Positions 1-52,884 of a DNA stretch of 64,000 nt are shown here, in pieces (within the stretch, counting starts at the first letter, position 1; each line of letters begins with the position of its first letter). The stretch spans positions 10,508,001 through 10,572,000 of the forward strand of contig CAMRHE010000017.1 in NCBI GenBank assembly GCA_947044405.1, in the 5' to 3' direction. A program made the position numbers and the translations under genes. The notes beneath the pieces were generated by a model that saw nothing but the letters and a program-made list of their open reading frames with translations, ran no database searches and had not been told where the DNA came from. The DNA is from Leptodactylus fallax (taxonomy: Eukaryota; Chordata; Amphibia; Anura; Leptodactylidae).

Positions 1-2439
1 TTGAAGTTCAACATTCCTTCCTCTACTACATTCGGGAGATAAGGAACACCCCTATATACACATAGATAGTCATGAGGTCCTGACAAAATGGCCACCTTGG
101 ATTACCTGATTTACCATTGGTTAGTTGAACTGAAGATATCTTCTACAGATCTATCCTGGCACTAAGTGACTATTCATTTTCAGAAAATTAGTGATGAGTA
201 TTAATGCTGGTGAGCTAGTCCAATATGGATGACCACATTTGGGTATACACCCTTATCTCTGTATTTGTAGTTTTGGTACATTATCACCTTAGAGGAATTT
301 TACTAGGCCCAGGTCACCTACTGTATGCATGGCTTTTGGTGTAGATGTTTGGAGGTCCCACAATTTTGCATAGAATGACTGTACAGTAGGTATTATAGGG
401 GGGTTGACCTTTTTAGACAATATCTTTTATGTTAGAATTTTTAATTCCCTATAGCACCTCCACAGAGTAAGTAAAGTATTACAGGGTACCCACTGAGAAC
501 AATGAGCTGTCCAAGCAATGGACAGAAGCATCAGGTCCTCATTAGAAAGGCCTCCTTTGTAGCTGCTCTTCATTCCAAGTAAATGGTGGTCTCTAAGGTG
601 ACTCCCCCATCAGCATGCATTGGGCAGATGTTAATGCGTTTTGTAAACCAGATAACCCCGTTAGTCTGTCTTCTGGACAATGTTCTTTGTTCTTCTGAAA
701 ATTATTCCCTATTCTATAAATAGGGGATGACTGGCTTTCATGGGAAATCCCCTAAATCTAATGTGTATAGCCAGCCATGAGAGCCCCTTCTGAGGTGAAG
801 CTCCTGTAGAAGTAATATGGGCACCTCGAGGTTCACGACACATCTCTATATGGAGCACCTTGTACATATACCATTAACCCTATAGATTTGCTTTGGTGAC
901 AGGCTCTTTTCAGTGGACGTAACAGTTTGGATGGCATGCAACAATTCATGCAATGTACAACGTATAAAAAAAAATTTCATCGAAGTTCATTAACATTTTC
1001 TAGAATACATTTCTTACTGTAACTTCCATAGAAATAAAAAAAATAATAATATTTAATTCTTAAAATATTAAATCAATAAATATTTCTAAAGATATTTCTT
1101 TTTTTTCTATAAAAGGCACCATTGTTGTTTACTTTCAGCTCATAGTGCAAATAATTCCCTTTTTTAATATAAAATATTACATTAAACACATACAGAATTC
1201 ACAATGTTATAATACAATTGACCATCTGTTGGACATGACATATGAGGTGTTATACTTGGCATTTCCCTTGAAATGTTTCATTTGGTAAATTTCAGAAAGT
1301 ACCGGTATGCTAAGTAGACAAAGGACGTGATAGGGTCTTATTAGGCTCTGTTCACACTAGCATAGTGGTTTTTATTATTAGAGTCTGAATAACGTGCCAG
1401 AGTACTAGAGGATCCTCTGGTGAAGTCCAGATTCTAAGTATCGGTGCAAAGTTTCAGCAGATGACAACCCTATTCAGGGGTGACTTTTGGGCCAAACACT
1501 TACCATTAGGGTCTATTTCTGATTTTGATGTGAAAGCTGTTCCCAAATCCCATTAATATACAAAATTTACATCTATCTGAATCGACCAGAACCCTTTATG
1601 ATGCCAAATTTGACATTACCAAAGAATATATAACGAGTCCTCCAGAAGGGGGAAAATATAGTTAAGAGCACTAAACATGTGGCCCCTGTTTCCTGTTGCT
1701 TGTTCTGACACTGCCTGTCCCCTACATCTCTCAACTTCCTGTTGTGTCCCGACACACAGGAAGTATTTGGAGATGTCTGCTCAGCCAATCACTGGCCATC
1801 TCAGCTTCAGACAGTAATTGGCTGACAAGACATTTCTAAATCTTTCCTGTTTGTATCAGACACCAGAACTAGAGAGCAGTGGGGACCCAGGCAATGTCAG
1901 GATCCAAGCAGTGGGGGATAGGGGAGAGGTGAGTAGAAAGAGGGATCTAGTATTGCCCATCATAAATATATAATAGAATGCACAGAAAATGGCCTCTTGG
2001 ACTTTGAGGTTATACCGGGTTCTGTAGTGCTAGAGTAACAAGTGTCTTTTTAAGGAGTCATCATAAAAAACAAGACCCTTGAGATAAGCAGCACCAGAAT
2101 TGCATGGCTGCCCATTATTTCCAAAGAATTAGCATATATATATGTGGTTAATGGGCGACTGGCCATCTTGAATGACAGCTGAAAGACCATTGATATAACA
2201 ATATATTCTTATAAACATTTTGTAGGAAATGCTGAGCATACACTGTTAACACTTGCAAAGCAGCGGAGGCCTATTAGCCGCCTGGAAAAATGATGGACAG
2301 GTAAAACCTGTGACAACAAAGCATAACTCATGTCAATATGCTACATATGATGTAGAGCATGTAAAATGCAGTGGATGGACTGCGAAAGTGGAACAAAATA
2401 ATAAAAAGCAGCCAAACCACTTCACTGATGACGGCTCCA
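1..2439. other. 3' flank, no gene seen
   Basis: Downstream of the ADAMTS gene in its transcription sense. The sequence is AT-rich around 960-1200 and shows no open frame with recognisable protein similarity. It may include distal 3' UTR if the AATAAA at 1371 is used. Confidence 0.5.
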
Positions 2440-3533
2440 GATAGACTGGAAACATGTCCCACAGGGGAAGGCTCACAAGAGACACGTGACATACTGGAGA
2501 CATGTCCCGCAGGGGAGGGATCACAAGAGACATGTGACATACTGGAGACATGTCCCGCAGGGGAGGGATCACAAGAGACATGTGACATACTGGAGACATG
2601 TCCCGCAGGGGGAGGACTAACGAGAGACATGTGACATACTGGAGACATGTCCTGCAGGGGAGGGATCACAAGAGACATGTGACATACTGGAGACATGTCC
2701 CGCAGGGGAGGGATCACAAGAGACATGTGACATACTGGAGACATGTCCCGCAGGGGAGGGATCACAAGAGACACGTGACATACTGGAGACATGTCCCGCA
2801 GGGGGAGGACTAACGAGAGACATGTGACAGGCTGAAGACACATTCTGCAGGGGAGGGATCACAAGAGACACATGACAGATTGGAGACATGTCCCACAGGG
2901 GAGGACTAACAAGACACACGTGACATACTGAAGACACGTCCCGCAGAGGAGGGCTCACGAGAGACATGTGACATACTGGAGAGACATCCAGCAGGGGAGG
3001 ACTCACAAGAGACACGTGACATACTGAAGACACGTCCCGCAGAGGAGGGCTCACGAGAGACATGTGACATACTGGAGAGACGTCTCGCAGGGGAGGGCTC
3101 ACAAGAGACATGTGACAGGCTGAAGACACATCCCACAGGGAGGGGCTCACAAGAGACACGTGACATACTAGAGACAGGTCCCATAGGGGAGGGCTCACAA
3201 GAAACACATGACAGACTAGAGATATGTCATGCAGAGGAGGGCTCATAAGAGACACATGACAGATTGGAGACATATCCCACAGGTGAGGGGCCACAAGAGA
3301 CACATGACAGACTAGAGATATGTCGCGTAGACGACTTACGAGAGAAATATGACAGACTAGAGATATGTCGCGCAGACGACTTACGAGAGAAATATGACAG
3401 ACTAGAGATATGTCGCGCAGAGGACTTACGAGAGACACATGACAGACTAGAGATATGTCGCGCAGAGGACTTACGAGAGACACATGACAGACTAGAGACA
3501 CGTCCCACAGGGAAGGGCTCACAAGAGACATTT
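2440..3533. repeat. 48-bp minisatellite
   Basis: Tandem array whose unit reads GGAGACATGTCCCGCAGGGG, then AGGGATCACAAGAGACATGT, then GACATACT (48 bp) in the left half. The units diverge to the right: CATACT becomes CAGACTAGA, and a shortened form of about 44-45 bp carrying TATGTCGCGCAGACGAC appears around 3320-3480. About 22-23 copies are estimated from the span. Because 48 is a multiple of three, both strands stay open for long stretches with a 16-residue periodicity; these reading frames are a by-product and not genes. The array starts about 620 bp past the ADAMTS stop codon. Confidence 0.95.
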
Positions 3534-4085
3534 TACGCACATAAAATATTAAAATAAATAACCTCAGACATAAATATTATTCTATACACCACTTGGTATA
3601 CAATCTATTTACAAATGTACATAGGGTGAGGAAGAAGAGGTATTGCAGCACGAGTCTTTATCCATCTGAACGTCTCATATCTTCTTGTTTTTAAAGCACC
3701 TGGAAGGAATAACACCTAAGTTTACTTCATGGTTATCATAAGATATCTATAGTCTATCTATATCTAGAATCATCAAGAACAGTAAAGTTGGCCATATACA
3801 TTACATAAACATTGACTGAACCTGCAGAATTCAGTGGGATCTGCAGATTGTCTAATGCGCATGGTGGTGCCCAGATGTCCTTTTTCCTTTCTTCAATGAA
3901 AACATAACGATTGGGCATGTTGAAGTTCAACATGCTCAATCCTTCTTATCCCCAAAGTCTGCCACTGGTCAAGAGTCAGGACACCAGAAGGTGATGGGTT
4001 TGGCTGATGTTCATCTAATCTATAAGACCACCTATGACCGATTGCTACCTTTACTTACAGAATATCCTCCTCCTATTCATATAAT

Positions 4086-4091
4086 TTTATT
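4086..4091 (-). promoter_or_regulatory. Candidate polyadenylation signal AATAAA
   Basis: AATAAA occurs on the minus strand 62 bp past the stop codon. This would give an unusually short 3' UTR. Another AATAAA lies at 1371-1376, beyond the minisatellite at 2440-3533, so the true 3' end is undecided. Confidence 0.3.
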
Positions 4092-4153
4092 ACAGAACTG
4101 GCCATTTACTATCAGCGGTTCAGTTTTCACCCCCGTCCCCATCCTTACCAGTT

Positions 4154-46683
<42,530 letters not shown>

Positions 46684-47194
46684 CTGTAACGAAAGCAACA
46701 ACCAAAAAAATTGTTATTGGTTTACAGATTTAAAATAATAGAATTAATTATTTCAGCACAAAAAATATACTTTTATGGAAAAGTTGGCACATCTATGGTG
46801 CCAGTTACTAATATACCGAAACAATAAATCCCCCATGCAATTCATGGTCCCTGAGTTCAGCATTAGGGGACTGGAGTCCCTTGGGCCCTCAAACACCCAT
46901 ACATCACCTGTGTAGAACAAATGGGCACACATAGGCCATACATAAAAAGTTATTTGTGAAACAACCCAAAAGGTTAAAGACTGTCATAAAGCAAATGGTT
47001 TGCTCCATTGGCAGCTTCATGGGGGGGGGGAGGTGTTTATTTTTTGGCTCAAGCTTACAGGTCTAGTAATGGCTTGACCTTCTGATTCCCTGGCGGGTCA
47101 ATCCAACCCATCAGGGTTCTACACCTGGTTTTCAATACTAAATGGAAATTAGTCATGCAAATTCATGAATTTACAAAAATTTACAAAAACACTA

Positions 47195-47568
47195 CAGGCG
47201 CATCTCAATAAATTAGAATATCTTTGAAACGTTTATTTATTTCAGTAATTAAATTAAAAAAGTGACCTCCTATATTTTCTAGATTCTTTACACACAGAGT
47301 CTTCTATTTCAAGTGTTTTATTTCTGTAAATGTTGATTATGGATTACAGGGAATGAAAACCAAAATCTAAGAAAATTAGAATATTGTAAAAAAGTTCAGA
47401 ATTGTAAATTCAGTGTCACCTGCCAAGGTTTCCTAAGCCTTTAAATGGTCCCTCAGTCTGGTTCAGTAGGACACACAATCATGGAAGACGCTGATTATGA
47501 ATTGTATTACTGAATTACTGAACTGAATGAACGTTTCAAAGATATTCTAATTTATTGAGATGCCCCTG
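47195..47568. mobile_element. TA-flanked MITE (374 bp), CATCTCAATAAATTAGAATA termini
   Basis: The left terminus CAGGCGCATCTCAATAAATT continues AGAATATCTTTGAAACGTT; the right terminus is its inverse ending TTGAGATGCCCCTG. TA on both sides (47193-47194 and 47569-47570) indicates a mariner/Tc1-mobilised non-autonomous element. The interior has two subterminal motifs, ATTTATTTCAGTAATT and GAATTGTATTACTGAATTACTG. No transposase. Confidence 0.9.
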
Positions 47569-47794
47569 TAGTTTATTGTACATAGCAAGAAAAAAAAAAA
47601 CACTACTGAAAAATTGTCTGTACAGCTTGAAGTATCCAATGAAATCCATCTTCCCACTGTGAGTTACCCACTTAAGTGCTACTAGTTGGAAATCTTTGGA
47701 ATGGTATAAGGTGTCCACCGATGGACAAACATCTATCTGATATTGGTTTTGGTGGGAGAGCTTCTCGTCTGGGGTTGCTTATTTTTTAATAGTT

Positions 47795-47945
47795 TAAGAC
47801 TGAGGCCCCACGCTGCGGTAACACAGTGTTTTTTGTTGCAGAGTTTGCTGCGGTTTTTTGAGCCAAAGTCAAGAGTGGATTTAACAGAAGGGAAAAAGTT
47901 GCAATAAAAAAAGCTGCGCTTCCACAACGTGGGGCCTCAGCCTAA
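47795..47945. repeat. Short GGCTAAGGCCCCACGTAGC-related MITE (copy 8)
   Basis: About 150 bp: AGACTGAGGCCCCACGCTGC on the left and CAACGTGGGGCCTCAGCCT on the right, with TTTTTTGAGCCAAAGTCAAG in the middle. Closest in layout to the copy at 35.4 kb. Confidence 0.8.
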
Positions 47946-48337
47946 AATGGATTTTTGTACTAGACAGAAGTTAAAAATACTTTTATAAAACTATTTTTTT
48001 TTTAAATTTGTTTGCATTTACTTCAGATTTTTTTTATGTTTATGCTTCTTAGATTACCCAAACTAGTACTACCTGCTATGCCTGGTTATTGTAGATAATC
48101 ACCGACCTTATACTCCGAAACAGTAATGGGATTACTGGCAGAAGGTCCACCATAAGGTCCCCCCACCCTTACAGATCACTACTTTATTTATATATCTTTA
48201 ATTCCGAGTGTATATTATTATTAAGTGTATATTATTATGCTACACTTGTATAGCGTGTGTATATATTAGGTTTAAGGTCACTTTAAGAGAGAAATAGCAA
48301 CTACTTAGGTCTGCTCATTTCAACACCAATTTGAGGG

Positions 48338-48728
48338 TTAAAGGAAACTTGTCACATTGATCATGATGTCTGATCTATAGGTGGCATGTTATAGAGCAGG
48401 AGGAGCTGAGCAGAATGATATATAGATTAGCCGAAAAAAAATCAGTATAACTTGTGTTTTATCCATTTTAATCTCTGCCCATTCTGGGAGTCCAGTGGGA
48501 GGTCCAATTAGTGATCGACAGTTATCTCTATAGTCACACTGATACAGAGAAAACTGTCAATTACTAATAGGACCGCCCACTGGACTCCTACTCCAAGAAT
48601 AATCAGAGATTTCAATGAATATTACTGAGTTTTTCCCCATAAACCATATATCAATCTGTTCAGCTCTGCCTGCTCTATAATGCCGCTCATAGATTGCACA
48701 GTATTTCCAAGATGACACGTTCCCTTTC
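48338..48728. mobile_element. MITE with GGAAACTTGTCACATTG ends
   Basis: The left arm TTAAAGGAAACTTGTCACAT ... GGCATGTTATAGAGCAGG is mirrored by CCTGCTCTATAATGCCGC ... GATGACACGTTCCCTTTC. The inner pair GTCCAGTGGGAGGTCC / GGACCGCCCACTGGAC makes a second stem. Non-coding. Confidence 0.82.
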
Positions 48729-49960
48729 TTTCTCCAGTGGACATTTCTAAGGCTGTGTTCACATCTGCGTTATTTTGTCCATTCTTTTGGTCCATCGCAG
48801 GACCAGAAAAACGGATCCCAAGAGAGCCTATTAACTATAATGTCTATTTCTTTCCCTGAAATTCCCAGATGAAAAAGTTCTGCTTCCAGGACTTTTTCAT
48901 TTGGGATTTCTAACGGCGCAGATGTGAATGTAGATTGAGGCCCGCTTTCTGTTTGTAGGCACAATAAGAAAAACTATCTCACAAAAATGTCCGGGCACAA
49001 TAAACATGCCGCCATCTGTTGTCCTATTCATGGCGTCTCGACACCTTTATTCAACCTTTCTTAACAGGTTCAGTGAACATTCTCAGTCTTGACCACTTAT
49101 GGCATTGTGACACGTTTACTTTGATTCCTTATAAGGCTCCTCTAAGATGTTAGAATCAAAAGAATTCTGTATCGTGAGCGAGATTAGATATGACAGCTGC
49201 TTGTAGCCCTGGCCTCTCAAACAGCACGACGCGTTTCGCACCGCCATCAGTTTGCACATTTCTCTCCATACTACATGGGTTTATCATACACTACTACGAT
49301 AATGGAGATGATTCTGCTGACTTTTTTCATATTTTTTTTTTTTTTTTATTTCGACAGGAAATAAAAACATCAAAGGGGAAAAAAGGAGACACTATACAGA
49401 GGCCCCGATCACCAAGCTGGCCTCCGGTTCTTGACACTGCCGCCTATACTGACTGCTGTGCTTTTGTCACTTGAAGAATGCTATTTGGTATGGTCAGTAA
49501 GCTGCATCATTGGGTAGGCAAATACAATGTTCTCAAAGATCAACTATAATTGGATGGGTCAGGGCGGTCACGGGGAGACTGTCTTAGTAATCATTAAATA
49601 TACTGGCAAGTGATGTGAAAGGAACAAACACAAATCAAATCTAATAACATCCTAGATATCCCCCCCACCATGAGGGGGTAACCTCCCGCCCTTACAATTG
49701 TGTGTGAAATTTTGGCTACTCAGCAAAGTAGAACACGTGTAGGATAGTTACTAAGGTAATGTTGCCGGTGGATGACACTTTTCTGGTAACAAAAAAAAAA
49801 AATGTAAGGACCATTGGAACTCATTTTAGCATTAATTTGGCTTGACCCCTGACCCATGTATGGCCATCCAAGGCCATCTTATACCACAATCAATTTTTGT
49901 ACCACCAAAAAATTAAGGCAGCCATTTTTTGGACGAACGTAAACTATAATCTTTAGAAAG

Positions 49961-50216
49961 CCTAAGGCCCCCATGCACATGACTGAGTGTGCTGTCCGAA
50001 GTGGGGCCGATTTCGTAGAGGAATGCACTCCAATGACATCCAAGTTTCAACTGAGTGCCTTCAGTGATGCAGTAACGTCTATGGGAGCTTCCGATCCGTT
50101 CTGTTCCGATGACACGGAGCAGGGTAGGACCTGCTCTATATTCATTGGATTGGAATAGAGCATTGGACGCCCCTCGGGAGAGCCTTGGGCTGCACACTTG
50201 GTCGTGTGCATTAGGC
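49961..50216. mobile_element. MITE, GTGTGCATG family (copy 3)
   Basis: The left end CCTAAGGCCCCCATGCACAT is mirrored by TTGGTCGTGTGCATTAGGC. The inner segment carries GGAGCAGGTAGGACCTGCTC-like symmetry around 50128-50150. Non-coding. Confidence 0.68.
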
Positions 50217-50282
50217 AGTAATCCAGTCTAACAACTGCATACACATGATATACCCAAGATAATATAACTCTTTGATTCCCCC

Positions 50283-50776
50283 TTAAAGGGAGTATGTCAT
50301 CAGAACCCAGCATATCATACCAGCCACGTAGATAGATAGGTTAGGGTCACGTGTACCTGGATTCTCTGGAGTTATCTACAGCCTATAAGTGGTTTGCACA
50401 CTTGATAAAGGGGTATTAGGCACCCCAAAACGCGTTGTGTGTTCTTATCTGTCTATTTTGGAATAAAATTAAATTGGTTATTCAGTAGCCCTGGATCTGC
50501 GCAGTCCTTTGGTTGGTCCCATATGTTGCTATCAGTTGCTGATATATTGCTGTTTTTGTCAATATGCTCTCAATATGCCGTTGCTGCTTACCTCTTTGGC
50601 TCAATGGCAACGCCCTCAGTACTCCAAAGAGCACTATTAGCATATTGATTAAAAAGGCGATATCTCAGCAATGGAGGCAGCGATTCACAAGGGGAAAACA
50701 CTGTTTGATTCAGATGACCCTAACCTATCTGTCTGCAGGGCTGGGGTGATATGCTGGTTCTGGTGATTCCCTTTAA
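50283..50776. mobile_element. TTAA-flanked MITE with CATCAGAACC(C)AGCATATCA ends
   Basis: The left arm TTAAAGGGAGTATGTCATCA ... ATAGGTTAGGGTCA is mirrored by GACCCTAACCTATCTG ... ATATGCTGGTTCTGGTGATT and CCCTTTAA. TTAA at both borders. The interior includes CCCCAAAACGCGTTG, a motif with a counterpart near 49230 (ACGCGTTTCGCACC). Confidence 0.82.
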
Positions 50777-51556
50777 AATATTTTGTAGCTGTTGGTAACA
50801 GGACGCTTAGCAACCACATGACTTCCTGTTCAAAGTGACCACCATTACCGTTCATAGTGCTAGATACAGAAGTGGTCACTGGAAGTTCTGTCTGCTATCT
50901 ATGCATCAACCACACACTGTGCAGGAACCTGCAGTGCAGCTCCATTCTAGTGAATAGGCCGAGGTGCAGTTCCATGCACAACCAGATGGGCAGAAGCACC
51001 GCTGAGCTAGGAAAACTTCAATGTGAATGCATGCAGCTAAATTAGTACTGTGGCCCCTTCATTCTCAAGACCATGGGTGGCCCTAGCGGTCGGGCCCCAC
51101 TTATCTTAAAGTGATGGTATATTCCAGTGATCTGGTGTTATTTTATAGCATGGGAATATCACTTTAACTGCACAAGTGTAACCAGACAAATATCTGCATG
51201 AATACAATTTCTAAACAGCAAGCTAATATACACGAATATAAACCATGGCGTCTAACAAAGGCCGACTGTCCCCAGGAACAGATGGACACGAGGTGTAATG
51301 CATTTAATCCTCCATAGGAGATACCTAATTTGTTACAGAGGTTAATGTAATGGAGAAGCAGCAGACGTTTTCCCTAAATTGAGCCGTTTATCACCATTTT
51401 TCAGCTCTGGAAGAAGATTGGAGTCTGACAGAAAGCCAAAAAAGTTATGTTCTAGAGTTAGATACATATGGCATCTGCTGAGATGGAGAAGTAGACAGAC
51501 AGAATCCTACTGTATATTGTTATACACATGTAATATGGGCGATATTTACTGCTCTG

Positions 51557-52162
51557 TTGTTTCCTTCATTCCTTCCTTCAGTCTCTGTCCTGAATTCCTC
51601 ATTCTGTCTTTCATTTCCTTCTCTCCCTTACTTTAATTTCTTGCTCCCGTCTCTTTTACTTTTCTCCTCTCCCTCTTTTCTTCCTTTTGTTCTTCCCACT
51701 TTCACTCTTTCTTCTCTACCTTTCTTCTTATATTCCTTCCTTCACTGTCTTTGCTTCCCTCTCATCCCATCCTCTATTCATTCTACTGCATTCCTTTTTT
51801 CATTCTCTTCTCCTTTCTTCCTTCATTCTTTTCTTTCTTTCTTTCTTTCTCTTACCTCCCTCCATTCCCTTTTTTCTTCCTTCGTTTCTTCCCTTTCTTC
51901 TGTTCCTTCCTTCTCTCTCTTACCTCTCTCCATACCCTTAATTCTTCCTTCTTTTCCATCCCTTCAATTTCCTCCTTGTCTCTCCTACCTTCTTCCGCTC
52001 ATTTTTTTCTTCCTTCCCACAGTTCTTTCACTCATCGTTCCTACCTTTTCTTCCCTTCCCATCCATACTTCCTTCATTGCTTTCTTCTGTCATTAATTTC
52101 TTCTGTTCCCATGTTTTCTTTATTTCTTTTCTTTCTTTTTCTTTCTTTCTTTCTTTTTCTTT

Positions 52163-52217
<55 letters not shown>

Positions 52218-52270
52218 CTCTCTTTCTTTTCTCTCTTTCTTTTCCTCTCTTTCTTTCTGTCTCTCTAGTT
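51557..52270. repeat. Polypyrimidine tract with (TTTC)n
   Basis: About 700 bp in which the + strand is almost only C and T, ending in a purer (CTTT)n block from about 52120 to 52262. Long open frames here (Leu/Ser/Phe/Pro-rich on +, Lys/Glu/Arg-rich on -) are a composition effect. Confidence 0.93.
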
Positions 52271-52884
52271 TCCACTTTTTCATTTTATCCATTTATAGAT
52301 TACATTCATACCCAGTCTGAGATACATAGCAAGTGACTCTACTGATAATTAGCCTTTATTAGTAGCTGCCACGTTAACAAATGAATGGCTGATTGAATGA
52401 ATTTGGTGTTTGCTAAATTTATATTCCTTCAAGTATCTTCAATTCAACTAATGTCTTGAAACAAGTCCCCTCGTCTTTCTGGTTTGCTAGTCCTTTAAGT
52501 CAGACTGGTGCTTAACTACAGAAGACTATAGCCACTTATGGGTTCAGTGAAGCCTTTTATTCCCAGGATCCTGGGACCTCTCTACAAGCCGGACTCTATT
52601 AGAGTGTAATAGTCCTCCCGAGATACTATCTTTCTCAAGAGGGGAAGGTTCTTTTAATCTTCTGAAGTATCTGTGATGCTCCTCTTTGATATACCATACA
52701 TTTAGGTCCTCCAAGACTATTCATCTATCATTTTGTGTTATGCAATATGTTTCTATTTTTACTTGTCTATTGTTTCCTCTTGTGGTAAATCATGAACAAT
52801 GCAAATAGGATTGTAAGGACATAAAATCGAGAGGAATGGAGGAAGAAGAAATTTCCCTTTAAAGGATTTTTTCCACATACAAAA

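Noticed and set aside
2328..3557. Several 70-307 codon open frames on both strands
   Set aside because: They follow the 48-bp minisatellite; unit length divisible by three keeps frames open, and the proteins are pure 16-residue repeats.
51557..52320. Leu/Ser/Phe-rich 179-189 codon frames that look like membrane proteins
   Set aside because: They are translations of a polypyrimidine tract; composition alone explains the hydrophobicity.
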